From contig JAUVZV010000003.1 of NCBI GenBank assembly GCA_030602375.1, positions 1 through 43,723 on the forward strand: a stretch of DNA of 43,723 nucleotides, written 5' to 3'. The DNA is from Chloroflexota bacterium. Its GTDB lineage: Bacteria; Chloroflexota; Dehalococcoidia; Dehalococcoidales; JAUVZV01. Below are positions 18,547 through 26,766 of this stretch, piece by piece (positions within the stretch are counted from its first letter, which is position 1; each line of letters begins with the position of its first letter). The position numbers were made by a program, and so were the translations under genes. Below the pieces are notes generated by a model, which saw only the letters and a list, made by a program, of their open reading frames with translations, was not told the origin of the DNA and made no database searches.

Positions 18547-18575
18547 ATTATACCAGCCAGAAACCACATGTGCAA
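18547..18575 (-). promoter_or_regulatory. Extended -10 promoter for thrS
   Basis: Read on the minus strand, TATAAT (18552-18547) is preceded by TGG, an extended -10. The -35 is poor (TTGCAC at 17-base spacing). The leader from about 18540 to the ATG at 18402 is roughly 140 bases and holds the alternative hairpins. Confidence 0.5.
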
Positions 18576-18605
18576 TCATCCTGGTCTAGTACGGGTTAAG
18601 TCAGA

Positions 18606-18635
18606 TTGCTAGGTTCACCGGCAAGGTGGTATACT
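18606..18635 (+). promoter_or_regulatory. Promoter of the MFS gene at 18651
   Basis: TTGCTA (18606-18611), 18 bases and TATACT (18630-18635) with a TGG extended -10. Predicted start is near 18642, only about nine bases before the ATG at 18651. The track start at 18606 is the -35 box read as TTG. Confidence 0.55.
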
Positions 18636-18650
18636 GTCTTAAATATCCGC

Positions 18651-19796
18651 ATGATAAAGAAGATTTTCCCCATCCTAGCCCTTTCCATTTTTTCCGCCAT
18701 GCTCGGCATTGGCATAATTGCCCCCCTACTGCCCCTTTATGCCGAGAATTTGGGTGCTAGTGGAATCTGGATAGGCATAATTTTTGGCGCCTTCTCCATT
18801 TCAAGAGCTGCATTTGTGCCTCTCTTCGGCAGGCTATCCGACCGCAGTGGCCGCAAAATATTCCTCAGCATCGGCCTTCTTTCCTACTCAGTCATCTCAC
18901 TGGGCTACATATGGGCAAACAGTGTCGAACAACTGACCCTAATTCGACTTATCCATGGGGCTGCTGCCGGTATGATTCTTCCCATTGCGCAGGCTTACGT
19001 TGGTGACCTCTCTCCGGCTGGTGAGGAGGGGAAATGGATGGGCTACTTTAACGCTGCCTTCTTCACCGGTTTTGGTTTCGGCCCTCTTATGGGTGGGATA
19101 CTGACGGAACACCTAGGGATGACCGCCGCCTTTTCGGCCATGGGCGGCCTTAATTTACTGGCCTTCCTCTTGGTTCTCCTCTGGCTACCTGAAATTGAGC
19201 CAAGTAAAATTGCCCAGGACCACCATGCCTCCCTGCTAAAGCCTCTTACCAGCAGTGTAGTAAGGGGTCTTTTTAGTTTTCGGCTGGCCTTTTCCATGGG
19301 TAGAGGAATTTTTGTTACTTTCCTGCCTATCTTCGCCATGGTATATGTTGGTTTGGGTCCAACTCATATAGGGATACTGTTAGCAGTTACCATTTTACTT
19401 ATGTCAATACTCCAGGCATTTACCGGCAATATTGCTGACAAGCTCAATAGAAGAATGTTGGTCATTTTGGGGAGTCTAATCAATGTCATTTTCCTAGCGC
19501 TGATTCCTTTCGGGCACAGCTTCTGGCAGTTACTGGCGCTATGCGCCGTCGGCGGTATCGGTGGTGCCATCTCTATGCCGGCGGCTTCAGCACTGAATGT
19601 GGAAGAGGGGAGAAAGTTCGGCATGGGCTCAACCCTAGGCATATTTACCATGGCCTTCAGTATCGGTATGGCGGCAGGACCGATTTTAAGTGGCTTCGCG
19701 GCTGATTTTATTAATATTGACTCGGTATTCTACCTTGGGGCTGGGGCTGGAGTTATCGGAACCAGCCTACTTATCTTCTACTTTACCAGAGGATAA
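18651..19796 (+). CDS. MFS transporter
   Basis: The 381-residue protein from ATG 18651 has about twelve hydrophobic segments and the major-facilitator loop motif LFGRLSDRSGRKIF between helices 2 and 3. It also has ADKLNRRMLVILG in the matching loop of the second half. It resembles multidrug and sugar-type DHA1 exporters (MdtG/TetA-like), but the substrate cannot be told. The preferred start follows from the promoter position; the 15 track residues before it are not membrane-like. No strong RBS is visible and the leader is very short. It is divergent from thrS. Confidence 0.85.
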   Translation: MIKKIFPILALSIFSAMLGIGIIAPLLPLYAENLGASGIWIGIIFGAFSISRAAFVPLFGRLSDRSGRKIFLSIGLLSYSVISLGYIWANSVEQLTLIRLIHGAAAGMILPIAQAYVGDLSPAGEEGKWMGYFNAAFFTGFGFGPLMGGILTEHLGMTAAFSAMGGLNLLAFLLVLLWLPEIEPSKIAQDHHASLLKPLTSSVVRGLFSFRLAFSMGRGIFVTFLPIFAMVYVGLGPTHIGILLAVTILLMSILQAFTGNIADKLNRRMLVILGSLINVIFLALIPFGHSFWQLLALCAVGGIGGAISMPAASALNVEEGRKFGMGSTLGIFTMAFSIGMAAGPILSGFAADFINIDSVFYLGAGAGVIGTSLLIFYFTRG

Positions 19797-19875
19797 TATA
19801 AAACCCAATTCTAAGATACAGGCTTTATACTAACCCAACCCGGCTTAATTACCCCTATTTTAAGGCGCTTACATC

Positions 19876-19905
19876 TTGACAAAACCGAGATATTTCGCCT
19901 ATATT
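19876..19905 (+). promoter_or_regulatory. degV promoter
   Basis: Perfect TTGACA (19876-19881), 18 bases, then TATATT (19900-19905). It lies about 55 bases before the degV start. Confidence 0.6.
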
Positions 19906-19962
19906 TAACCACTGGGTCGAAAAATCGGGCTGAAGAAAAAATCATAGGTGAGGATTAATAAA

Positions 19963-20802
19963 ATGGTGAAAGTTGTAACCGATAGCTGCGCTGACCTGTC
20001 CACCGAGATAGTCAAAGAATTAGGGATTTCCGTGGTGCCCCTAAATGTCTATTTTGGCGATGCGAGTTTCAAGGATGGGGTTGATATCACCGCTGAGGAA
20101 TTCTATGACCGGCTAATAAAAGGGCCAATCTTACCCAAAACAACAGCACCAGCACCGGGGGCTTTTATTGAAACCTATAGCCAGCTTGCTGCCGAAAGTG
20201 ATGAAATACTCTCTATCCATATTTCCCAAAAACTCAGCGGCACCTATAATTCTGTCTTGCTGGCTACGCAACAATTAAGCAAAGAATGCCGCGTAGAGGT
20301 GATTGACTCACTAATGGTCTCCATGGGTCAAGGGCTACTGGCGATTAAAGCCGCCAGAGCGGCGAAGGAAGGGGTAAAGCTTGACCAAATTGTAGATCTA
20401 GTTAAAAAAGCAATACCTAAAACACGTCTCTTTTTCCTCCTCGATACACTGGTATACCTGCATAAAGGGGGGCGACTGGGCAAAGCACAGGCGTTCTTAG
20501 GCTCACTACTTAACATTAAGCCATTATTACACATACAAGATGGTGAGGTTCATCCTCTAGAGAGGGTACGCAGCCGCCAGAAAGGGGTATCTCGCCTAAT
20601 TGAACTGGTAAAAGGGTCAACTCCTATCGAGGAACTAGCCCTAATGTACACTACTAACCCTGAGGGAGTTGAAACATTAAACACTGAACTGGCTCCGCTG
20701 GCACCGAAGGGGCACGTCTATAGAGCAAAAATAGGACCCACTATAGGTACCTACGCGGGTCCGGAAGCCATAGCTGTCGGGCTCATTGAAGGGGAAAAAT
20801 AA
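19963..20802 (+). CDS. DegV family fatty-acid-binding protein
   Basis: The protein is 279 residues from ATG 19963, which has AGGTGAGG about nine bases upstream; the track GTG at 19948 overlaps that RBS. It opens with KVVTDSCADLSTEIV, and contains TTAPAPGAFIETY, the SIHISQKLSGTYNS motif that contacts the fatty-acid carboxylate, and LHKGGRLGKAQAFLGSLLNIKPLL. DegV/FakB proteins present fatty acids to the kinase FakA for phospholipid synthesis. No FakA gene is in the window. It is a single-gene unit with its own promoter. Confidence 0.9.
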   Translation: MVKVVTDSCADLSTEIVKELGISVVPLNVYFGDASFKDGVDITAEEFYDRLIKGPILPKTTAPAPGAFIETYSQLAAESDEILSIHISQKLSGTYNSVLLATQQLSKECRVEVIDSLMVSMGQGLLAIKAARAAKEGVKLDQIVDLVKKAIPKTRLFFLLDTLVYLHKGGRLGKAQAFLGSLLNIKPLLHIQDGEVHPLERVRSRQKGVSRLIELVKGSTPIEELALMYTTNPEGVETLNTELAPLAPKGHVYRAKIGPTIGTYAGPEAIAVGLIEGEK

Positions 20803-20854
20803 ATCTAGAGAGAAAACCTGCCTCGGCAATTTGACGCTTCAGGTGGAGCCGCTT

Positions 20855-20876
20855 GGGTAGCAGGCCCTACCCTGCT
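20855..20876 (+). repeat. Two overlapping perfect inverted repeats
   Basis: GGGTAG (20855-20860) pairs with CTACCC (20867-20872), and AGCAGG (20859-20864) pairs with CCTGCT (20871-20876). The two six-pair hairpins exclude each other. No U-tract follows, so this is not a standard terminator. It sits between degV and the NrpR-like gene. Confidence 0.4.
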
Positions 20877-20927
20877 TGCCTAATTCCTCAAGCAACTTGA
20901 TTACCTGGTACAACTTTAAAAGACCAC

Positions 20928-20955
20928 TTGACAAAATCCACTAACCGTATATAAT
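20928..20955 (+). promoter_or_regulatory. Promoter of the NrpR-hisF-gdh unit
   Basis: Perfect TTGACA (20928-20933), 16 bases, perfect TATAAT (20950-20955). Immediately downstream GGAA-N6-ATCC (20957-20970) matches 7 of 8 bases of the archaeal NrpR operator GGAA-N6-TTCC. That would suit autoregulation; the operator reading is speculative. Confidence 0.65.
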
Positions 20956-20991
20956 AGGAAAAAGGTATCCTTTTGCTTACAGGAGTGTTAG

Positions 20992-21984
20992 TTGGGTTTT
21001 GAAACGCAAGACATTGAGAGAAAGCTCTTTGCCATTCTCAAGATTCTGAGCAACTCCAAAGAAGCAGTGGGGGCAAGGGTTATTGCCCAGCGGCTGAAAG
21101 ACCTTGGCATTGAACTAGGCGAAAGAGCAGTAAGATATCACCTCAAACTAATGGATGAGCGAGGTCTAACCCAACTTGCAGGCAGAGACGGCAGATTGAT
21201 TACTTTTGCAGGGCTTGAGGAGTTAAAGAGTGCCCTAGTCAGAGATAAGGTTGGCTTCGCTCTCCCAAGGATAGAGCTACTTGCCGTCCGCACCAGTTTT
21301 GATTTGCACCAGCGTACCGGTTTCATCCCAGTCAACATATCTTTCTTCCCCAAAGAAGAATTCCAGAAGGCATTAAAGGTAATGAAACCTGTTTTCTCAG
21401 CCGGTCTCTGTGTTAGCGAGCTAGTGGCAGTAGCCCAAGGGGGAGAGACGATTGGTGAGTTAGTTATTCCCCAGGGTAAGATGGCCTTGGCCACAGTTTG
21501 CAGTATCGTGGTAAACGGCACCTTACTTAAGGCTGGTATCCCCATGAACTCAAGGTTTGGGGGAATACTGGAGATTCGAAATCACCAACCCCTTCGCTTT
21601 GCAGAGCTCATTCACTATGATGGCTGTTCCCTGGACCCTTCGGAGATATTCATCAGTGCAAAAATGACTTCGGTTACCGAAGTCGCCAAAAGGGGGGACG
21701 GGAAAATACTGGCTAACTTCCGTGAAATACCAGCTCGCTGCCGACCCATAGTTGAGGAGGTAGTCATCAAACTCAAGGAGGCTGGACTGGGGGGTCTATT
21801 AGTAATGGGAAATACCAGTGAACCAGTGTGTGAAATCCCCGTGGAACTTAATCGAATTGGCATCGTTCTCATCGGTGGTTTAAATCCCATTGCTGCTGCT
21901 GAGGAGTCTGGAATTGAGTCCGAAAATCACGCCATGAGTACCGTCGTTGAGTATCAAAACTTAATCAATATAAAGGGGCTTTAA
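20992..21984 (+). CDS. NrpR-like transcriptional regulator (HTH plus one NrpR domain)
   Basis: The 330-residue protein has an N-terminal winged helix (about 8-70; GARVIAQRLKDLGIELGERAVRYHLKLM) followed by one DUF128/NrpR regulatory domain (about 76-325; SRFGGILEI and FAELIHYDGCSLDPSEIFI). In methanogens NrpR represses nitrogen-fixation and assimilation genes and senses 2-oxoglutarate. Bacterial homologues exist, mainly in anaerobes, but are less studied. It starts at TTG 20992, six bases after AGGAG. It is followed by hisF with one base between and then glutamate dehydrogenase, which fits a nitrogen role. The ligand and the targets are inferred from homology and context. Confidence 0.85.
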   Translation: MGFETQDIERKLFAILKILSNSKEAVGARVIAQRLKDLGIELGERAVRYHLKLMDERGLTQLAGRDGRLITFAGLEELKSALVRDKVGFALPRIELLAVRTSFDLHQRTGFIPVNISFFPKEEFQKALKVMKPVFSAGLCVSELVAVAQGGETIGELVIPQGKMALATVCSIVVNGTLLKAGIPMNSRFGGILEIRNHQPLRFAELIHYDGCSLDPSEIFISAKMTSVTEVAKRGDGKILANFREIPARCRPIVEEVVIKLKEAGLGGLLVMGNTSEPVCEIPVELNRIGIVLIGGLNPIAAAEESGIESENHAMSTVVEYQNLINIKGL

Positions 21985-21985
21985 G

Positions 21986-22756
21986 ATGGAAGTAGTAAAG
22001 ATTATACCTTGTCTAGATGTTAAGGAAGGAAGGGTAGTTAAAGGGGTCAACTTTATTAACCTTAAAGATGCCCGTGACCCGGTGGAAGCAGCCGAAGCCT
22101 ACTGCCGGGAGGGTGCTGATGAACTCGTCTTTCTTGACATCTTTGCCACTCTAGAGAACAGGAAAACAAGACTGGATTGGGTTAGGAAAGTAGCCGAAAA
22201 ACTTACCATTCCCTTTACTGTAGGTGGTGGCATCGCCAGTATTGAGGATATGAAGGCACTATTTGAGCTTGGTGTAGATAAAGTGTCAATCAACACCGCC
22301 GCGGTTAGGAATCCTAAACTGGTAAGGGAAGCCTCAAAAGAGTTTGGTAAGGGGAGGCTGGTTGTGGCTGTTGACGGGAGAAAGAACCCGCCCGAGAGTG
22401 GCCTGCCGCGACTGGAAGTAGTGGTCAAGAGTGGCACCGAGTCCACCGGCATGGAGATTACCAGTTGGGCAAAAAGGGTGGAGGAATTGGGGGCTGGGGA
22501 GATCTTACTCACCAGCAAGGATACTGACGGCACTAAAGAAGGCTATGACCTAGAAATGACAAAAGCGGTGGCTGAAGCAGTAGCGGTACCGGTTACAGCT
22601 TCGGGGGGTGCTGGCAAACTGGAGCACCTTTATCAAGCGGTAACAATTGGCAAAGCATCAGCGGTGCTGGCTGCTTCTGTCTTCCACTTCGGGGAAATAT
22701 CTATCCCCCAAGCCAAAAAATACCTTAAAGAAAAAGGAATACCGGTAATCACATAA
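21986..22756 (+). CDS. hisF: Imidazole glycerol phosphate synthase, cyclase subunit
   Basis: The 256-residue TIM barrel begins VVKIIPCLDVKEGRVVKGVNF, with the first catalytic Asp, and has VGGGIAS, DKVSINTAAV, the second catalytic Asp in LLTSKDTDGTKEGYD and ASGGAGKLEHL. With HisH it forms IGP and AICAR in histidine synthesis. No other his gene is in the window. The ATG at 21986 follows the regulator stop by one base, so translation is probably coupled. Its placement between a nitrogen regulator and gdhA is unusual. Confidence 0.94.
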   Translation: MEVVKIIPCLDVKEGRVVKGVNFINLKDARDPVEAAEAYCREGADELVFLDIFATLENRKTRLDWVRKVAEKLTIPFTVGGGIASIEDMKALFELGVDKVSINTAAVRNPKLVREASKEFGKGRLVVAVDGRKNPPESGLPRLEVVVKSGTESTGMEITSWAKRVEELGAGEILLTSKDTDGTKEGYDLEMTKAVAEAVAVPVTASGGAGKLEHLYQAVTIGKASAVLAASVFHFGEISIPQAKKYLKEKGIPVIT

Positions 22757-22780
22757 CAGGCGATAGAAAGGAGCATATTA

Positions 22781-24034
22781 ATGAACAAAAAACCACCGAA
22801 TTTATTTGAAATGGCCCAGGCTCAGTTGGATGAAGTGGCTAGTATATTGAATCTGGAGCCTAGTGTCCATGCTATTCTCAGAGAACCAATGAGGGAATTT
22901 CATGTATCTATACCGGTGAAGATGGATGATGGGCAGACTAAAGTTTTCAAAGGGTTTAGGGTTCAGCATAATAATGCTCGTGGCCCTTACAAAGGGGGTA
23001 TTAGGTTCCACCCCGAAGAGACAATTGATGTTGTTAAAGCCTTGGCCGCTTGGATGACCTGGAAATGTGCTGTAGTAGATATTCCACTTGGAGGTGGTAA
23101 AGGGGGCGTTATTTGCAATCCCAAAGAGATGTCTAGTGCTGAATTGGAAAGGTTAAGCCGCGGCTATATAGATGCGATATGGGAGTTTATTGGTCCTGAT
23201 AGAGACATCCCGGCACCAGATGTATATACCAATCCGCAGATAATGGGGTGGATGATGGACGAGTATTCAAAACGCAAAGGTTATTGCGCTCCAGGCGTAA
23301 TAACAGGAAAGCCTTTGAATATAGGTGGCTCACTGGGCCGCGGTGATGCCACAGCTCGCGGCGGAGTACATACCATAATAGAAGCAGCCAAGCATTTAGA
23401 TATTGATCTGTCAGCAGCAACAGTGGCAATTCAGGGCTATGGTAATGCTGGCTCTAATGCCGCCATTTTGATGCATGACCTTACGAAGTCCAAGATTGTA
23501 GCCGTTAGTGACTCCAAAGGCGGCATCTATAATAGGCAAGGCTTAGACCCACACAAGGTTTTGCAGCATAAAGCAGAAACAGGCTCAGTTATAAACGTTC
23601 GCCAGGGAGAAAATATCAGTAATAGTGAACTGCTGGAACTAAAGGTTGATATACTATGCCCGGCGGGGCTAGAGACTGTTCTAACTGAGGAAAATGCCCC
23701 TAGAATCAAGGCGAAGATAGTAGCCGAATTAGCCAACGGACCAACTACCCCTGAGGCTGATGAGGTCTTATACCACAATGGAGTATTTGGCATACCTGAT
23801 TTCCTCTGCAATGCTGGAGGGGTCACTGTTTCCTATTTTGAGTGGGTTCAAAGCTTAAATAGATATTATTGGGATGAGAATGAGGTTCACCAGCGACTCA
23901 GTAAACATATGACGAAAGCATTCCAAGATGTTTTGTCTGAACATTTGAAGCGTAAGGTTAATATGAGATCAGCGGCTTATATTATTGCTGTAACTCGCGT
24001 GGCAGAAGCAATGAAACTTCGTGGTTGGGTATAA
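22781..24034 (+). CDS. gdhA: Glutamate dehydrogenase
   Basis: The 417-residue Glu/Leu/Phe dehydrogenase has the substrate-binding domain with the catalytic lysine motif [12 protein letters not shown]. Its nucleotide-binding domain carries [12 protein letters not shown] (about residues 211-222), and [11 protein letters not shown] is present. It interconverts glutamate with 2-oxoglutarate and ammonium; coenzyme preference cannot be fixed by eye. Length is that of the hexameric about-420-residue class. GAAAGGAG precedes the ATG at 22781. It is the last gene of the NrpR-hisF-gdhA unit, so it may be the main regulated target. Confidence 0.94.
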   Translation: MNKKPPNLFEMAQAQLDEVASILNLEPSVHAILREPMREFHVSIPVKMDDGQTKVFKGFRVQHNNARGPYKGGIRFHPEETIDVVKALAAWMTWKCAVVDIPLGGGKGGVICNPKEMSSAELERLSRGYIDAIWEFIGPDRDIPAPDVYTNPQIMGWMMDEYSKRKGYCAPGVITGKPLNIGGSLGRGDATARGGVHTIIEAAKHLDIDLSAATVAIQGYGNAGSNAAILMHDLTKSKIVAVSDSKGGIYNRQGLDPHKVLQHKAETGSVINVRQGENISNSELLELKVDILCPAGLETVLTEENAPRIKAKIVAELANGPTTPEADEVLYHNGVFGIPDFLCNAGGVTVSYFEWVQSLNRYYWDENEVHQRLSKHMTKAFQDVLSEHLKRKVNMRSAAYIIAVTRVAEAMKLRGWV

Positions 24035-24071
24035 GGCAGACACAGACAAAACCAACTTCAGTTAGCAACCT

Positions 24072-24097
24072 CTAGCATTTTCTGTAGCTAGCTTTTT
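24072..24097 (+). terminator. Weak terminator after gdhA
   Basis: CTAGC (24072-24076) and GCTAG (24087-24091) form a short stem with a ten-base loop, followed by CTTTTT. It lies between the converging gdhA and queA genes. The stem is short, so confidence is low. Confidence 0.35.
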
Positions 24098-24122
24098 GAT
24101 TGAGTCTCTACTTGGCAATTCT

Positions 24123-25163
24123 TCAGAGGATTAGCATGGCATCACCAAAGCTGTAGAAACGATATCTCTCGGCTATGGCCTGCTCGTAGGCTCGTTTAAT
24201 AAAATCTTTACCAGCAAAGGCGGTAACCAACATAAGTAGCGTTGACTTTGGCAGATGAAAGTTAGTTAAAAGTGCATCTATGATGCGGAACTGGTAGCCG
24301 GGTAGGATAAACAAGCTAACCCAGCCTTCAAACGCCTCAAGTCGAGACGGTTTGCTAAACTGGGCTAAATGCTCCACCAGCCTGACGCTAGTAGTACCAA
24401 CACAAATAACCCTTCGCCCCTCCGCTTTGGCCCGAGATAGTTTGCTAGCTACCTCCTCACTTACGACACCATATTCCTGATAAATATGATGCTCCTTAGG
24501 GTCTTCAACTCTAACTGGCCGAAAGGTGTCAAGCCCAATATGAAGGGTTAGAGATAGGCAGCAAACCCCCTTTTGCTCTATCTTGCCTAGAAGCTCTGGG
24601 GTGAAATGCAACCCAGCAGTGGGTGCAGCGACACTACCATTAACACTGGCATAAACCGTCTGATAACGCTCCGGGTTAGCCAGAGGGACGTGTATATACG
24701 GAGGCAAAGCAGTCTCACCCAGCTCTGATAGCCGGCTTTCATCAGAAAGGTTTATTATCTTTATGCCATCCTGCCTCTGTCCGATTACCTCAGCTATAAC
24801 CTTAGGTCTAGGGACATTACCAGTTAAAGAGTTTATCTCAATCTTGGCACCAATTTTAAGCCGCCTGCTGGGCCTTGCTAGTGCCTCCCAAGAACCCTCA
24901 TCAAGCCGACGCAATAGTAGAACCTCGGTATTAGCTCCGCTACCTGCTTTTTTCCCTTTAAGACGAGCCGGAATAACACGGCTATCGTTAAATACCAGAA
25001 CGTCCCCAGCCTTCAGATAATCAATAAGGTCAACAAAGCCACGGTGCTGGATTAAACCGTTGCTGCGGTCTAGCACCATCATCCGTGACCCGTCCCTTGG
25101 TTCAACTGGGGTCTGGGCAATAAGCTCGGGTGGGAGGGAATAGTCAAAATCACTAGTTTTCAC
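24123..25163 (-). CDS. queA: S-adenosylmethionine:tRNA ribosyltransferase-isomerase
   Basis: The 346-residue QueA makes epoxyqueuosine in tRNA from 7-aminomethyl-7-deazaguanine using the ribosyl part of SAM. It starts MKTSDFDYSLPPELIAQTPVEPRDGSRMM, has VLVFNDSRVIPARLKG, PTAGLHFTPELL, HIGLDTFRPV and the C-terminal TNFHLPKSTLLMLV. Length is normal. The start is GTG at 25163 with AGGGTGA about seven bases upstream. No other queuosine gene and no preQ1 riboswitch were found nearby. Confidence 0.96.
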   Translation of the reverse strand: MKTSDFDYSLPPELIAQTPVEPRDGSRMMVLDRSNGLIQHRGFVDLIDYLKAGDVLVFNDSRVIPARLKGKKAGSGANTEVLLLRRLDEGSWEALARPSRRLKIGAKIEINSLTGNVPRPKVIAEVIGQRQDGIKIINLSDESRLSELGETALPPYIHVPLANPERYQTVYASVNGSVAAPTAGLHFTPELLGKIEQKGVCCLSLTLHIGLDTFRPVRVEDPKEHHIYQEYGVVSEEVASKLSRAKAEGRRVICVGTTSVRLVEHLAQFSKPSRLEAFEGWVSLFILPGYQFRIIDALLTNFHLPKSTLLMLVTAFAGKDFIKRAYEQAIAERYRFYSFGDAMLIL

Positions 25164-25241
25164 TCAGGTTCACCCTATTTAAGCTATTTACCAATAAGCC
25201 GTAAAGTCAGGCTGATAACCCTAAAATATTTCTGGACTAAT

Positions 25242-25271
25242 AGTATACAGCCTGCTCAACTGAAAAGGCAA
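25242..25271 (-). promoter_or_regulatory. queA promoter
   Basis: Read on the minus strand, TTGCCT (25271-25266), 18 bases and TATACT (25247-25242). The leader is about 70 bases. The -35 is weak. Confidence 0.45.
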
Positions 25272-25377
25272 TTCAGAACCTATGTCTGGGTATCTTTAAA
25301 GGCAGGGTTTCTTGATGGCTCCCTTTTGTATATGATAGAATCTGTTGGGCATCTAGTTTTATTCCCCCGAGGATTAA

Positions 25378-25806
25378 ATGGCGCAAGATTCAGAGTGGGA
25401 GCCAAAGTTAGTTGGTTTTCTGTGCCGGTGGTGCAGTTATGCTGGTGCCGACTTGGCTGGAACCAGCCGTAAGAAATATCCAGCCAATATCGGGATAATA
25501 AAAGTCCCCTGCTCAGGGAGGGTTGACCCACTCTTTATTCTAAAAGCCCTGCGCCTAGGTTTTGATGGCGTCTTGGTCTCAGGATGCCATCCCGGTGAGT
25601 GTCATTACCAGACAGGAAATTACCGTGCCCGGAGGAAAATAGCCCTAACCAAGAAGTTCCTTGAGTATATGGGGATTGACCCACGCCGACTTCAGGCCAG
25701 CTGGATTTCGGCCTCAGAAGGGGGAAAATTCACCGAGGTAACAACTCAAGTGACCAAAGAACTGAAAGAAGCTGGCCCCAATGAGCTTTTTGCCGATGAC
25801 AAATAG
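25378..25806 (+). CDS. mvhD: MvhD-family hydrogenase/heterodisulfide reductase iron-sulfur subunit (FlxD-like)
   Basis: The 142-residue protein has the MvhD cysteine motifs: FLCRWCSYAGADLAG near residue 14, VPCSGRVDP near 43 and SGCHPGECHYQ near 68. MvhD holds one [2Fe-2S] cluster and links an electron donor module to HdrA. FlxD is the homologue in the FlxABCD complexes of anaerobic bacteria. The ATG at 25378 follows a GAGGAT stretch. It is the first gene of a four-gene run with two ferredoxin-domain proteins and a flavoprotein. Its 3' end overlaps the next ORF. Confidence 0.85.
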   Translation: MAQDSEWEPKLVGFLCRWCSYAGADLAGTSRKKYPANIGIIKVPCSGRVDPLFILKALRLGFDGVLVSGCHPGECHYQTGNYRARRKIALTKKFLEYMGIDPRRLQASWISASEGGKFTEVTTQVTKELKEAGPNELFADDK

Positions 25807-26761
25807 AGAGGCAGAACAGAGACTAAGGGACGAGGCAAAATCACTCCTGGAGTCAGCAAAGGTTGACTATATCGTTGGCTTTGCTGATGGCAGCCTAAAG
25901 TTTCATACCACCCCCCTAATTACCCGAAATAAGGATGATGTTGACCACCTGGTAATCAATCCCTTTATGGCAAGTAACCTGGCTAAATTTCTGACCGAGC
26001 TTGAGGGGAGGGTCGGGATTGTAGCCAAAGGCTGTGACAGCCGTTCCATTGTCAGCCTGGTGCAGGACAACAAGGTAAGCAGAGAAAAGGTAGTGATAGT
26101 TGGCATCCCGTGTCGGGGAATGATTAACCTAAGTAAGATAGAACAGTTAGCGGGTAAGGAGAGTGATGAGATTGATGATATTACCCGCCAAGGTGACAAG
26201 GTAGTGGTAAAGTTAGATGGCAGTGAGAAGGAAATTCCAGTTAAGGAAGTCCTTTTTGACCATTGCCTTGCCTGTGAACTGCCGACACCGAAGGAATATG
26301 ACCTGCTTATTGATGAACCCATCCCAGCCACCCCCGATGAAGAAGCCAGCCAAGCCAAGATAAATAAGCTTGAAGAGCTCTCCCATCATGAGCGGTGGAG
26401 GTTTTGGCAAAATGAATTTAGCCGCTGTATTCGGTGTTATGCCTGCCGCAATGTATGCCCCGCCTGCTATTGCCAGCGGTGCTTTGTTGAAGAGGCTGAG
26501 CCCCAGTGGATACTTTCGATACCAAAGTGGCAGGATAACCTCATCTTCCAGATAATCAGAAACATCCACCTTGCCGGCAGATGCACCGACTGTGGTGAGT
26601 GTGAGCGAGCTTGCCCGGTAAATATACCACTGAGAAGCCTGAGTAAAGAGATGTATGACCTAGTAGGCGAGCTGTTTGGGTTCAAGTCAGGGATGGAAAT
26701 AGACGCCGCACCACTACTAACCCACTACGAACTTGAGGAGGCGGAGGATTTCTTCAGGTAA
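25781..26761 (+). CDS. 4Fe-4S dicluster electron-transfer protein (Flx/FrhB-like)
   Basis: The 326-residue protein has an N-terminal region with conserved cysteines resembling F420-hydrogenase beta-type proteins (GCDSRSIVSLVQ, GIPCRGM, FDHCLACELPTPKEYDLLI). After it come two [4Fe-4S] motifs, CIRCYACRNVCPACYCQRC (about 214-232) and CTDCGECERACPVNIPL (about 265-281). It is predicted to pass electrons between the flavoprotein and MvhD subunits. Two starts are possible: ATG 25781, overlapping the MvhD gene by 26 bases, and ATG 25796, overlapping by 11; neither has a clear RBS. No catalytic metal site is visible. Confidence 0.75.
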   Translation: MSFLPMTNREAEQRLRDEAKSLLESAKVDYIVGFADGSLKFHTTPLITRNKDDVDHLVINPFMASNLAKFLTELEGRVGIVAKGCDSRSIVSLVQDNKVSREKVVIVGIPCRGMINLSKIEQLAGKESDEIDDITRQGDKVVVKLDGSEKEIPVKEVLFDHCLACELPTPKEYDLLIDEPIPATPDEEASQAKINKLEELSHHERWRFWQNEFSRCIRCYACRNVCPACYCQRCFVEEAEPQWILSIPKWQDNLIFQIIRNIHLAGRCTDCGECERACPVNIPLRSLSKEMYDLVGELFGFKSGMEIDAAPLLTHYELEEAEDFFR

Positions 26762-26766
26762 AAGTG

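Noticed and set aside
18421-18600. T-box riboswitch upstream of thrS
   Set aside because: The leader is only about 140 bases and lacks the T-box sequence and a recognisable Stem I specifier loop; only the alternative hairpins remain.
25164-25240. preQ1 riboswitch in the queA leader
   Set aside because: No preQ1-I or preQ1-II sequence pattern could be seen in the roughly 70-base leader.
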